Source: Croceibacterium ferulae (GTDB lineage: Bacteria > Pseudomonadota > Alphaproteobacteria > Sphingomonadales > Sphingomonadaceae). Taken from it: 64,000 bases of DNA. Location: the NCBI RefSeq assembly GCF_003660445.1, contig NZ_QZVQ01000004.1:368349-432348 (forward strand). The letters are read 5' to 3'. Under the pieces are notes generated by a model. The model saw nothing but the letters and a program-made list of their open reading frames with translations. It did no database searches and was not told the origin of the DNA. Positions within the stretch are counted from its first letter, which is position 1, and each line of letters starts with the position of its first letter. Made by a program: the position numbers and the translations under genes. Below, in pieces: positions 29,270 to 38,091 of the stretch.

Positions 29270-30388
29270 ATGAGCGGCAATGCCCGGGTTTATGTCCAGC
29301 CGCTGACGTCCGCGCCATCCCCGCAGGCGCTGGATGGCGACGCGGTGCGGCTGGCCGGCGGCATGGCCTGGGCCCATGCATTCGCCGTGATCGTGACGGA
29401 GGATGGCCGGGTCACTCGGCGCGACGTCGCGACACCCACCTCGATTGCTGCCACACTGGCGCGTCTGCCTACCGATCTGATGGCGGAGGGGGAGGCGCAA
29501 TGGGCCAACCTCACCCGTCCGCGCGCGCCGCTCGCGACCAGGGGCGGCACCCTGCGGCTGGACGAGCCGCAGGTGATGGGTATCCTGAATGTCACGCCTG
29601 ACAGCTTTTCCGATGGTGGCCGGCACATCGCCGACCCCGCCGAACACGTCCGCGCGATGCTCGAGGCCGGGGCGACGATCATCGATGTGGGCGGCGAAAG
29701 CACTAGGCCGGGCGCCGATCCGGTGTGGGAAGGGGACGAGATCGCCCGCATCGTGCCGGCGGTGGAAGCTTGCCGCCAGCTGGGTGCGCTGATCAGCCTG
29801 GACACCCGCCGGGCCGCGGTGATGGAAGCCGGGCTGGCTGCCGGCGCGCATGTCATCAATGATGTCTCGGCCTTGTACGATGATGCGTACGCAACGCAGG
29901 TGGTCGCGGCTGCCGGTGTGCCGGTGGTGCTGATGCACGCGCCGGGCGCAGGCGGGGGCGGGGGGCTGCACGCTGGTGGCGACTACACCAACATCCTGTT
30001 CGACGTGTTCGACTGGCTGCGTGCCGCGCGCGACCGGGCTGTCGCCGCCGGAATCTCGCCCGATCGCATCATGCTCGACCCCGGCATCGGCTTCGGCAAG
30101 CCGCTCGCCGGCAATCTTGCATTGCTGAACGGGCTGGCCCTGTTCCATGCGCTGGGCCATCCGGTGCTGGTGGGCGCCAGCCGCAAGCGCATGATCGGCG
30201 CGCTGCATGCGGAGGCACCCGCCGGCGCGCGCCTGGGCGGCAGCGTGGCCCTGGCACTCGCGGCCATGCAGGCCGGGTGCCAGATCGTGCGCGTGCATGA
30301 TGTCTGGGATACGGTGCAGGCCCGCAATGTGTGGCGCGCATTGCGCGATGGCGCACTCAGCGACGTGAGCGGACTGCCCGTGCCCTAG
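29270..30388 (+). CDS. folP: Dihydropteroate synthase
   Basis: About 372 residues, longer than the usual 280, with an extra 100-residue N-terminal part (QPLTSAPSPQALDGD onward) seen in some alphaproteobacterial forms. The TIM barrel has QVMGILNVTPDSFSDGG, IIDVGGESTRPGA, ISLDTRRAAVM, MLDPGIGFGK and VGASRKRMIG. It joins pABA and dihydropterin pyrophosphate in folate synthesis. ATG 29270 follows the ccrM stop by 2 bp; a TTG at 29264 would overlap it. Confidence 0.93.
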   Translation: MSGNARVYVQPLTSAPSPQALDGDAVRLAGGMAWAHAFAVIVTEDGRVTRRDVATPTSIAATLARLPTDLMAEGEAQWANLTRPRAPLATRGGTLRLDEPQVMGILNVTPDSFSDGGRHIADPAEHVRAMLEAGATIIDVGGESTRPGADPVWEGDEIARIVPAVEACRQLGALISLDTRRAAVMEAGLAAGAHVINDVSALYDDAYATQVVAAAGVPVVLMHAPGAGGGGGLHAGGDYTNILFDVFDWLRAARDRAVAAGISPDRIMLDPGIGFGKPLAGNLALLNGLALFHALGHPVLVGASRKRMIGALHAEAPAGARLGGSVALALAAMQAGCQIVRVHDVWDTVQARNVWRALRDGALSDVSGLPVP

Positions 30389-31029
30389 TGGCGGGCACCT
30401 GGCAGCGCCTTGGCCAGGCTGCGGATCGTTGCCGCGATCGCGGCCTGCGCCACGCGGTTGTCGGTTACGAGCTCCTGCTCCGCCACCATCAGCGTGCGTT
30501 CGCCTACCGGGATGAAGCGGTATAGCGAATGCCGGCCCAGCCGGGTGCGCCTGTAAGCAAAGCCGACCGACCCATCCAGCCGCGCCGGCATCAGTTCCGC
30601 ACCGAGGCCGGCCTGTATGAAGTCTTCCCGGTAATCCTGGATCGGGCGTTCCAGCAGGGACATGACCAGTCCGCCTTCGTCACGAGCATTGCAGGTGCGG
30701 CGACGGGGTGGATCGCCGTAGATGCAGCCTTGCTGCCCCAGCAGGTCGGCGCGATCCGCGGGTACCAGCTTGGCACCCCAGGCCTGCTGCTGCGGCCCGA
30801 TCGGGAACATGATCGGCATCTCGATCAGGGTCAGCGCCTCCTGGTCGTAATCGAAGCGCAAGGGGCCAAGACTGCCCGACTGCAGCTCCGCCAGCACCTC
30901 GTCACCATCCATCACGTCGATACCGGCGACGTCCGGCCCACTTCCGCTAGCGCTGCCCGGCTGCTGTTCGCATCCGCCCAAGGCAGGCAGGCACAGCAGG
31001 GCACACAGAAGAAACCGGGACGAGATCAT
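30385..31029 (-). CDS. Putative lipoprotein of unknown function
   Basis: 214 residues. The signal LLCALLCLPALGGCEQQ has a good lipobox with Cys20. The mature part is acidic near the start (DVAGIDVMDGDEVLAEL) and ends in an alanine-rich helix. Internal cysteines (GCIYGDPPRRRTCNA) may form a disulfide. No family recognised. Convergent with folP, sharing 4 bp, and 64 bp downstream of the regulator gene on the same strand. Confidence 0.75.
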   Translation of the reverse strand: MISSRFLLCALLCLPALGGCEQQPGSASGSGPDVAGIDVMDGDEVLAELQSGSLGPLRFDYDQEALTLIEMPIMFPIGPQQQAWGAKLVPADRADLLGQQGCIYGDPPRRRTCNARDEGGLVMSLLERPIQDYREDFIQAGLGAELMPARLDGSVGFAYRRTRLGRHSLYRFIPVGERTLMVAEQELVTDNRVAQAAIAATIRSLAKALPGARH

Positions 31030-31093
31030 ACAGGTGCAAGTGCGCGCCTGCCCTGCCGGTTCCTGCCATATTGCTGGCAGCGAAGCATTGTGG

Positions 31094-32536
31094 TCACACT
31101 GTGTTATCCATGCCGAGGTCCGCCAGCTTGCGGTACAGGGTGGATCGCCCGATCCCCAGCCGGCGGGCGACCTCCGACATGCGGCCGCGATAATGCCCGA
31201 TCGCCAGCCGGATCACATCGGCCTCGACCTCTTCCAGCGAACGCAGGTGACCGTCGCTGGTGAAGATGTCGACGCCGCCGCGCTCCGTCGGCTGACCGCC
31301 ACGATCGCCCTCGCCGACCAGCTCGGCCAGTTGCGGGAAGTCCTGTTCGGTCAACGCATTGCCGTCGCAGAACACCGCTGCACGAAACAGCACCGCCTGC
31401 AGCTGGCGCACATTGCCCGGCCAGTCATACCCGGCCAGCAGGGTCAGCGCGCCATCGGTGATGCCCAGTTGCCGCAGCCCAGGCTCGGCCGCGATCCGCG
31501 CCAGGAAGTGGCGGGCGAGCGCCACGATATCACCATGCCGTTCGCGCAAGGGGGGCACCGCGATCACCGTGGCGCTGACCACGCCCAGCAGATCGTCGTT
31601 GAAGTTGCCGGTGGTCGCCAGGTCGATCAGCGGCAGGTGACTGGTCGCGATCACCCGCACGTCCAGGTGGAAACCGTGCGGCGAACCGATCGGCCGGACG
31701 CGGCCATCGCGCAGCACCTGCGCCAGTTGGGTCTGCACATCGGGGGGCAGGTGGTCGATCTCGTTCAGCACCAGCGTTCCGCCGTCACTGGCCTGCAAGG
31801 CGCCGACATGGCGTTCGAAGGCGCCGGCAAATGCCCCTTGTTCATGACCGAACAGGACGGAAGCCAGGCTGGCCTGCGGGATGGCGGCGATGTTCAGGAT
31901 GCGGAACGGGGCGCGTACACGGGGGCTGGCGGCATGGATGGCGCGCACCAGCATCTCCTTGCCCGTACCGCGCTCCCCTTCGATCAGCAGGTTGCCATGG
32001 CCACGCGCCGCCTTGGCCGCGCGGGCCAGGGCGGTGCGGAACGGCGGCGCGGTGCCGACCATGGCGTCGAAGTCCAGCACGGCCGGCATCTTCTCGCTCA
32101 GCGGCGTCAGTTCCTGCTGCCAGGCGGCGGCGGCGGTCACGTTGCGCAGCGCCTGCATCAGCCGCTCGGGCGCGACCGGCTTCACCAGATAATCGCTGGC
32201 GCCCGCCCGCATCGCGGCCACGGCCTGCACGGGGGAGGAACTGCCGGTCAGCACCAGCACGGGCAGCGTGGGCCGCCTTTCGCGCATGGTGGTGATCAGT
32301 TCCATCAAATCGTCCCCCGGCACGATCTGGTCCAGGATGATGGCGCTGATCCCCGATCCGTCCCGCGACTTCAGCAGGTCCAGCGCCGTCACCGGATCCC
32401 GCGCGACGGATGCGCGCCACCCTTCACGCCCGGCGAGCGCGGTGATCAGCCTGATCTGCGCCGGCGCGTTATCGATCAACAGCAACGTTCGCGCACCCGG
32501 CTCGGCCATCCGCTCCAACACCTTAGATTGCCCCAT
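31094..32536 (-). CDS. Orphan NtrC-type response regulator with degenerate ATPase motifs
   Basis: 480 residues. The receiver domain has Asp22, phospho-acceptor Asp69 (IILDQIVPG), Thr97 and Lys119. The AAA+ domain has Walker A GERGTGKE (187-194), but GAFTGA reads GAFAGA (234-239), Walker B has Asn258 in place of Asp (LVLNEI), and the region that normally reads REDLYYRLNV is NDDLLGVVSA, removing the arginine fingers. The C-terminal Fis-type helix-turn-helix (MSEVARRLGIGRSTLYRKL) is intact. No histidine kinase is adjacent. It may bind DNA without driving sigma-54. Confidence 0.88.
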   Translation of the reverse strand: MGQSKVLERMAEPGARTLLLIDNAPAQIRLITALAGREGWRASVARDPVTALDLLKSRDGSGISAIILDQIVPGDDLMELITTMRERRPTLPVLVLTGSSSPVQAVAAMRAGASDYLVKPVAPERLMQALRNVTAAAAWQQELTPLSEKMPAVLDFDAMVGTAPPFRTALARAAKAARGHGNLLIEGERGTGKEMLVRAIHAASPRVRAPFRILNIAAIPQASLASVLFGHEQGAFAGAFERHVGALQASDGGTLVLNEIDHLPPDVQTQLAQVLRDGRVRPIGSPHGFHLDVRVIATSHLPLIDLATTGNFNDDLLGVVSATVIAVPPLRERHGDIVALARHFLARIAAEPGLRQLGITDGALTLLAGYDWPGNVRQLQAVLFRAAVFCDGNALTEQDFPQLAELVGEGDRGGQPTERGGVDIFTSDGHLRSLEEVEADVIRLAIGHYRGRMSEVARRLGIGRSTLYRKLADLGMDNTV

Positions 32537-32634
32537 TCATGCTCCCAGTTAGTCGCCACTGGTAAAAAGCCATTTAACCCCATAGCGCGGATGTTGCGTG
32601 AGGATAGCTGACGAAGTAGCATGCTTCCAATGTG

Positions 32635-32654
32635 ATAATGACTGAAATCATTAT
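32635..32654. promoter_or_regulatory. AT-rich inverted repeat before the oxidase-like/pnt operon
   Basis: Arms ATAATGA and TCATTAT (7 bp) around CTGAAA, ending 27 bp before the ATG at 32682. The arms echo Fur-box halves, but the spacing is 3 bp too wide for the classical E. coli box. A plausible operator in an otherwise GC-rich region. Confidence 0.45.
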
Positions 32655-32681
32655 GGTTAACTGTCTGGTGGAGGACATACG

Positions 32682-32804
32682 ATGGAACCGGCAAACGACA
32701 TGGAGGCCGCGGGCAGCACATATGCCGGCTTCATCGGTACGCTGAAGTGGTCGGTGCCGCTGATCGCGGTGCTGGTCTTCATCATCGTCCTGGCGATCTC
32801 CTGA
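32682..32804 (+). CDS. aa3-type cytochrome c oxidase subunit IV-like peptide
   Basis: 40 residues: a short polar N-terminus, then AGFIGTLKWSVPLIAVLVFI and a membrane helix running to the end. The Y-x-G-F-x3-L-K-W pattern matches the small bacterial aa3-oxidase subunit IV family (Cox_IV_2 type). GGAGG lies 9 bp before ATG 32682. It precedes pntAA by 14 bp, so it is probably co-transcribed with the transhydrogenase rather than with the oxidase genes. Confidence 0.75.
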   Translation: MEPANDMEAAGSTYAGFIGTLKWSVPLIAVLVFIIVLAIS

Positions 32805-32818
32805 TCGCGCCGGCAGCG

Positions 32819-33940
32819 GTGCGCATCGCCGTCCTGGCCGAAAGCGCAGCGGGCGAGACCCGCGTCGCGGCCACGCCCGAAACAGTCCGCAAGTTTCTGG
32901 CGCTTGGCGCCGAAGTCGCGGTGGAGCGCGGCGCCGGAGAGACGGCTGCCATCTCGGACGCGGATTACGAGGTCGCCGGCGCCACGCTGGGGCTGGCGGC
33001 GGAGGTGGTGCAGGGCGCCGCTATCGTGCTCGGCATCCAGGCGCCGGAACCGCACCTGCTGGCCGGGGCAGCCCCCGGCGCACAGGTAGCGGCCCTGTTC
33101 GATCCGTTCACGCAGCCCGCCCGGGTGCAGGCCTATGCCGCCGCCGGGCTGGAGGCGTGGAGCATGGAGCTGATGCCCCGCATCACGCGGGCGCAAAGCA
33201 TGGATGTGCTGTCCAGCCAGTCCAACCTCGCCGGCTACAAGGCGGTGCTGGCCGCCGCGAACCAGTATGGCCGCGCCTTCCCGATGATGATGACCGCCGC
33301 GGGCACCGTGTCCGCCGCGCGCGTCTTCGTGATGGGGGTGGGCGTCGCCGGCCTGCAGGCGATCGCCACCGCGCGCCGCCTGGGCGCGCAGGTCAGCGCC
33401 ACCGATGTGCGTAGCGCCACGCGCGAACAGATCCAGTCGCTGGGCGCCAAGCCCGTCTTCGTGGAGAATGTCGCCGGGATCGAGGGCGAGGGCAGCGGCG
33501 GCTATGCCAGCGAGATGAGCCCGGAATACCAGCAGGCGCAGGCCGAGCTGGTCAGCGGCCATCTGGCCAAGCAGGACATCGTCATCACCACCGCGCTGAT
33601 CCCCGGCCGGCCCGCCCCGCGCCTGATCACGGATGCACAGATCGCCACCATGCGGCGCGGCAGCGTGATCTACGATCTCGCCGTGGCGCAGGGCGGCAAT
33701 GTGGAAGGTTCCGTCGCCGACCAGGTGGTGGAGCGGCATGGCGTCACGATCATGGGGTATAGCAACACGCCCGCACTGCTGCCGGCGGATGCCAGCGCCC
33801 TGTTCTCCCGCAACCTGCTGAACTTCCTGTCCGCCTTCTGGGACAAGGAGCAAGGGCGCCCCGTGCTGGACGAGGAGATCGGCAATGCCGTGCGGCTGAC
33901 GCAGGGCGGCGCTGTCGTGCATGAGAGGTTGAAAGGCTGA
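32819..33940 (+). CDS. pntAA: NAD(P) transhydrogenase subunit alpha part 1
   Basis: 373 residues from GTG 32819 (VRIAVLAESAAGETRVAATP), the standard start of the NAD-binding dI domain. RVFVMGVGVAGLQAIATARRLGAQV is the nucleotide site near residue 180; SSQSNLAGYKAVLAAAN and the RQD-like DVRSATREQ are also family marks. It is split from the membrane part, as in alphaproteobacteria. PntAA/AB/B use the proton gradient to make NADPH from NADH. Confidence 0.94.
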   Translation: MRIAVLAESAAGETRVAATPETVRKFLALGAEVAVERGAGETAAISDADYEVAGATLGLAAEVVQGAAIVLGIQAPEPHLLAGAAPGAQVAALFDPFTQPARVQAYAAAGLEAWSMELMPRITRAQSMDVLSSQSNLAGYKAVLAAANQYGRAFPMMMTAAGTVSAARVFVMGVGVAGLQAIATARRLGAQVSATDVRSATREQIQSLGAKPVFVENVAGIEGEGSGGYASEMSPEYQQAQAELVSGHLAKQDIVITTALIPGRPAPRLITDAQIATMRRGSVIYDLAVAQGGNVEGSVADQVVERHGVTIMGYSNTPALLPADASALFSRNLLNFLSAFWDKEQGRPVLDEEIGNAVRLTQGGAVVHERLKG

Positions 33941-33944
33941 GCCA

Positions 33945-34250
33945 ATGGATTTCATCTCCATCCTCTCCATCTTCGTGATGGCCTGCTTCGTCGGCTATTA
34001 CGTCGTCTGGTCCGTCACCCCTGCGCTGCACACGCCGCTGATGGCAGTGACCAACGCGATCAGCTCCGTCATCATTGTCGGCGCGCTGATCGCATCGGCG
34101 GAGGCGGGCAGTCCAGCAGCCAAGTGGCTGGGACTGGGCGCGGTGGTGCTGGCCAGCGTCAACATCTTCGGCGGCTTCGCCGTGACCGAACGGATGCTGG
34201 CCATGTACAGGAAGAAGGATCGGCCCGCCGCCAAGGGGCCGCGCACATGA
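33945..34250 (+). CDS. pntAB: NAD(P) transhydrogenase subunit alpha part 2 (membrane)
   Basis: 101 residues, three or four membrane helices (ILSIFVMACFVGYYVVWSV, TPLMAVTNAISSVIIVGAL, ASVNIFGGFAVTERML). Family-conserved TPLMxVTNAIS and NIFGGFxVTxRML are present. It is part of the proton channel with PntB. Four base pairs separate it from pntAA, and its stop overlaps the pntB start. Confidence 0.94.
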   Translation: MDFISILSIFVMACFVGYYVVWSVTPALHTPLMAVTNAISSVIIVGALIASAEAGSPAAKWLGLGAVVLASVNIFGGFAVTERMLAMYRKKDRPAAKGPRT

Positions 34251-35719
34251 TGCTGGCACCCGAGAATACGGTCGACCTCAGCCTCGCCGCCGATGCTGCT
34301 CATGCGGTGAACCCATGGGTGGCGCTCGCCTATCTGGCGGCGGGCGTGCTGTTCATCCTGGCCTTGCGCGGCCTGTCCAGCCCGGCCACCAGCCGGCGCG
34401 GCAACCGTTATGGCATGGCAGGCATGGCCATTGCCGTGATCACCACCTTGGTGACGCACAGCATCGCCAGCCTGCCGGAGATCCTGGCCGCCATCGCCAT
34501 CGGCGGCGCGATCGGCTTCGTCATCGCCCGCCGCATCGCCATGACCGCGATGCCGCAGCTCGTGGCCGCCTTTCACAGCCTGGTCGGCCTCGCCGCCGTG
34601 CTGGTGGCGGCGGCCGCCTTCCTGAACCCGGCAGCGTTCGGCATTCTCGGGCTCGACGGCAACATCCTGCCGGTCAGCCGGCTGGAACTGATGCTGGGTG
34701 CGGCCATCGGCGCGATCACCTTCTCCGGCAGTGTCATCGCCTTTCTGAAGCTGAACGGCAGCTTGAGCGGCGCGGCGATCCTGCTACCGGCACGGCACTG
34801 GATCAATCTCGGCACGCTGGCGGGCATCCTCGTCCTCACGGTGATGTTCACCCATTCGCCGGTCGGCGGCCCGGGCGAGAACCCGCTGTTCTGGGTGGTG
34901 CTGGGGCTGGCCTTCGCCATCGGCTTCCTGCTGATCATCCCGATCGGCGGCGCGGACATGCCGGTGGTGGTGTCCATGCTGAATTCCTATTCCGGCTGGG
35001 CCGCAGCCGCGATGGGATTCACGCTGCACAACACCGCCATGATCATCACCGGCGCGCTGGTGGGATCGTCGGGTGCGATCCTCAGCTACATCATGTGCCG
35101 GGCCATGAACCGCTCGTTCCTGTCGGTGATCGCCGGCGGCTTCGGCGCGGAAGCGTCCAGCAGCGGGGGCGAGGCGCGGGAGCAGCGCGCCTACAAGCAA
35201 GGCAGCGCGGATGATGCCGCCTTTATGCTGAAGCAGGCCGAAAGCGTGATCATCATTCCCGGCTACGGCATGGCGGTGGCCCAGGCGCAGCACGCCTTGC
35301 GCGAAATGGGCGACCTGCTGAAGGAGGAAGGCGTCAGCGTTCGCTACGCCATCCACCCCGTCGCCGGCCGCATGCCCGGGCACATGAACGTGCTGCTGGC
35401 GGAAGCCAACGTCCCCTATGACGACGTGTTCGAACTGGAGGACATCAACAGCCAGTTCGCACAGGCCGACGTCGCCTTCATCATCGGCGCGAACGACGTG
35501 GTGAACCCCGCGGCCAAGACGGACAAGGGCAGCCCAATCTACGGCATGCCGGTGTTCGATGTCGACAAGGCCAAAACCGTGATGTTCATCAAGCGGTCAA
35601 TGGGCGGGGTCGGCTATGCCGGGGTGGACAATGACGTGTTCTACATGGACCAGACCATGATGCTGCTGGCCGATGCCAAGAAGATGGTCGAGGAAATCAA
35701 CAAGGCGCTGTCCGCATGA
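34247..35719 (+). CDS. pntB: NAD(P) transhydrogenase subunit beta
   Basis: 490 residues from ATG 34247. Nine or so membrane helices include GRRIAMTAMPQ-like RRIAMTAMPQLVAAFHSLVG and GSVIAFLKLNG. The soluble dIII NADP domain has IPGYGMAVAQAQHALREMG, HPVAGRMPGHMNVLLAEA, GANDVVNPAA and KRSMGGVGYAG. It binds NADP(H) and completes the proton-driven hydride transfer. Last catalytic gene of the operon; overlaps a small lipoprotein gene by 4 bp. Confidence 0.95.
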   Translation: MMLAPENTVDLSLAADAAHAVNPWVALAYLAAGVLFILALRGLSSPATSRRGNRYGMAGMAIAVITTLVTHSIASLPEILAAIAIGGAIGFVIARRIAMTAMPQLVAAFHSLVGLAAVLVAAAAFLNPAAFGILGLDGNILPVSRLELMLGAAIGAITFSGSVIAFLKLNGSLSGAAILLPARHWINLGTLAGILVLTVMFTHSPVGGPGENPLFWVVLGLAFAIGFLLIIPIGGADMPVVVSMLNSYSGWAAAAMGFTLHNTAMIITGALVGSSGAILSYIMCRAMNRSFLSVIAGGFGAEASSSGGEAREQRAYKQGSADDAAFMLKQAESVIIIPGYGMAVAQAQHALREMGDLLKEEGVSVRYAIHPVAGRMPGHMNVLLAEANVPYDDVFELEDINSQFAQADVAFIIGANDVVNPAAKTDKGSPIYGMPVFDVDKAKTVMFIKRSMGGVGYAGVDNDVFYMDQTMMLLADAKKMVEEINKALSA

Positions 35720-36081
35720 TCAAGACCCCTTTGCTGCTGTTGGCGGCGTGCATCGGCGTGATCACGCTGGCACTGGGCGGTTGCGCGCAGGTGATCGCCG
35801 AGAGCCGTGTACGTTCCGCATTGCAGGGGGCGGGCCTGTCCGAACGCAATGCCACCTGCATGGCAGGCCGGATGGTGGATCGCCTGACGATCGAGCAGCT
35901 GCGCCGGCTGGAGGGGCTCAAGCCGCAGCAGGGGGAGCCGGCCCGGCCGGCCACTCTTGGTGATTATGTCGAACGGGTGCGCCGCGTCGGCGATCCGGAG
36001 GTGGTAACGGTGACCGCCTCGTCCGCAGCCCTGTGCGCAACCGGTCTCGCATGGCTGGACGCTGGCGCCGCTCCTTCCTAG
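35716..36081 (+). CDS. Small putative lipoprotein
   Basis: 121 residues. Signal peptide ending in a lipobox ALGGCAQ (Cys about 23), followed by a helical region with two further cysteines (NATCMAG, AALCATG) and LTIEQLRRLEGL. No family recognised. ATG 35716 overlaps the pntB stop, so it is translated with pnt, but nothing shows a functional tie. Confidence 0.7.
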   Translation: MIKTPLLLLAACIGVITLALGGCAQVIAESRVRSALQGAGLSERNATCMAGRMVDRLTIEQLRRLEGLKPQQGEPARPATLGDYVERVRRVGDPEVVTVTASSAALCATGLAWLDAGAAPS

Positions 36082-36126
36082 AACCGGGGTGCCGGGTCGG
36101 GCCGGCAGGTTGGCGAAGGAGGCAAT

Positions 36127-36846
36127 GTGCGCAAGCTGGGGTTGATCGGGGGCATGAGCTGGGTGTCCACCCGCACCTATTACGAACACATCAACCGCAT
36201 CATCCAGCAGCGTCGCGACCGGCGCACCAGCGCGCCGCTGCTGATCGAAAGCGTGGATTTCGCGCAGCTCTACGCCCTGCGCACCGAGGATGACTGGCAG
36301 CGCGCCGCCACGATCCTGACCGCCAGCGCGCAACGGCTAGAGGCTGCCGGGGCGCAAGGCCTGATCATCGGCGCCAATTCCATGCACCGCGTGTATGACA
36401 GCGTGAGCAAGGCCGTATCGATCCCCATCCTGCATATCGCCGATTGCGTGGGCGAACGGATGCAGGCCGATGGCGTGGGCACCGCCGCCCTGCTGGGCAC
36501 GCGCAACGTCATGGTGGAAGGGTTCTACCGCCGCCGGCTGGTCGCCCGCGGCGTGGACCTGCTGCCGCCGGACATGAACAATGTGGAGCAGCTGGACCAG
36601 ATCATCTACGAGGAACTGATGGTCGGCCGCGTCACCCGCAGCGCCGAACGCGCGTTGAAAACCATGCTGACCGTTATCCAGCAGGGCGGCACGGAGGCGG
36701 TGGTGCTGGCCTGCACCGAACTGGAGATGGTGGTCGATACCGACGCCAATGTCCTGCCTATCTATGACAGCGCGCGCATTCATTCCGAAGCCGCCGCCGA
36801 ATGGATCCTGGCGGACGGCGAACAGGTGGATAACATCGCCGCCTGA
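36127..36846 (+). CDS. Aspartate/glutamate racemase family protein, YgeA-like
   Basis: 239 residues from GTG 36127, with AAGGAGG just upstream. KLGLIGGMSWVSTRTYYEHIN opens the fold and VVLACTELEMVV holds catalytic Cys196. The first catalytic position, Cys in most racemases and Thr83 in E. coli YgeA, appears to be Ala83 in IIGANSMHRV. It may therefore epimerise slowly, act on another substrate or be a lyase-like relative. Located between pnt and dgt without overlap. Confidence 0.85.
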   Translation: MRKLGLIGGMSWVSTRTYYEHINRIIQQRRDRRTSAPLLIESVDFAQLYALRTEDDWQRAATILTASAQRLEAAGAQGLIIGANSMHRVYDSVSKAVSIPILHIADCVGERMQADGVGTAALLGTRNVMVEGFYRRRLVARGVDLLPPDMNNVEQLDQIIYEELMVGRVTRSAERALKTMLTVIQQGGTEAVVLACTELEMVVDTDANVLPIYDSARIHSEAAAEWILADGEQVDNIAA

Positions 36847-36906
36847 GGCCGCGTTCGCCTCCTGTTCACGGTGACAGGGAGGCGGCCGGGCTCTAGCCAC
36901 GCAGGC

Positions 36907-38091
36907 ATGGTCCCCGGCTCCTTTCGCGCACCCTACGCCGCAGACCCCACCCGGTCACGCGGACGCGAATTCGCCACGCCCGGGGCCGGAGAGCAGGGGG
37001 GTGCCCGCGGTCCGCGCAGCGCGTTCCAGCGTGATCGCGACCGCATCATCCATTCCATCGCCTTCCGCCGGCTGGCCGGCAAGACGCAGGTCTTCATCGC
37101 GCCCGACGGCGATCATTACCGCGTCCGCCTGACGCACAGCTTGGAAGTCGCGCAGATCGGCCGCACGCTCGCCCGCGCGCTGCAGTTGGACGAGGATCTG
37201 ACGGAGGCGCTGTGCCTGGCGCACGATATCGGCCACCCGCCCTTCGGCCATTCGGGCGAGGATGCGCTCCATGCGGCGCTGGCCGATCATGGCGGGTTCG
37301 ACCACAACGAACATTGCCTGCGCACGCTGATGCGGCTGGACAGCCCCTATTGCGACCTGCCTGGCCTGAACCTCAGCTGGGAAGTGCTGGAAGGGCTCGC
37401 CAAGCATAATGGTCCCGTCACCTCCGCCGGCTGGGCGCTGGCGGAACTGGACGCCGCCTTTCCGCTGCGCCTGAACGAACATGCCAGTCTGGAGGCGCAG
37501 GTCGCGTCGCTGGCGGACGACATCGCCTATGACAATCACGACATCGACGATGGCCTGCGCGGCGGGTTCCTGCAGCTGGACGACCTGCTGACGCTCCCCG
37601 AACTTGCCGATCAGTGGCGGGACGTGGAGCGGCGCCATCCGGGCAGCAACCGCCAGGCGCAATTGCGCGAACTGGTGCGCACGCAAATCGGCCTGATGGT
37701 CAACGACCTGATCGCCACCACCAAGGCGCGGATCGCCACGGTCGGCTCCGTGGAGGAAGTGCGCGCCGCCGGCGAACCGCTGGCGACCTTTTCCCCCGCC
37801 ATGGCGGAGTACGAACGACGCCTGAAACGCTTCATGTACCAGCGGCTCTATTACCACCCCGAACAGAAGGCGACCGCGTTGCGCGCCCGCGAAGTGGTGG
37901 CGCAGCTGTTCACCGCCTTCCGCGATGATCCTGCGCTGATGGGCGACAGCTGGCAGCACCGCCTGCCGGCCGATGAACCCGCCCACAGTCGCCACATCGC
38001 CGATTACATCGCCGGCATGACCGACCGCTTCGCCATCGACCAGTTCCGCCGCGCGACCGGCACCGTGCCGGAGAGCCTGTCGAGCGTATGA
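36907..38091 (+). CDS. dgt: Deoxyguanosinetriphosphate triphosphohydrolase-like protein
   Basis: 394 residues. HD-domain metal ligands: RVRLTHSLEVAQIGRTLA (His) and CLAHDIGHPPFGHSGEDAL (His-Asp), with SLADDIAYDNHDIDDGLR (Asp) later. Known type 2 dGTPase-like proteins hydrolyse dNTPs to nucleoside and tripolyphosphate. Start ATG 36907 lacks a strong Shine-Dalgarno sequence. The stop overlaps the next gene's ATG. Confidence 0.92.
   Translation: MVPGSFRAPYAADPTRSRGREFATPGAGEQGGARGPRSAFQRDRDRIIHSIAFRRLAGKTQVFIAPDGDHYRVRLTHSLEVAQIGRTLARALQLDEDLTEALCLAHDIGHPPFGHSGEDALHAALADHGGFDHNEHCLRTLMRLDSPYCDLPGLNLSWEVLEGLAKHNGPVTSAGWALAELDAAFPLRLNEHASLEAQVASLADDIAYDNHDIDDGLRGGFLQLDDLLTLPELADQWRDVERRHPGSNRQAQLRELVRTQIGLMVNDLIATTKARIATVGSVEEVRAAGEPLATFSPAMAEYERRLKRFMYQRLYYHPEQKATALRAREVVAQLFTAFRDDPALMGDSWQHRLPADEPAHSRHIADYIAGMTDRFAIDQFRRATGTVPESLSSV

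Noticed and set aside
29290..30298. Minus-strand open frames opposite folP
   Set aside because: No start signals or family motifs; folP is complete on the plus strand.
32635..32654. Classical Fur box
   Set aside because: The arms match Fur halves, but the centre spacing is three bases too long; kept only as an unnamed inverted repeat.
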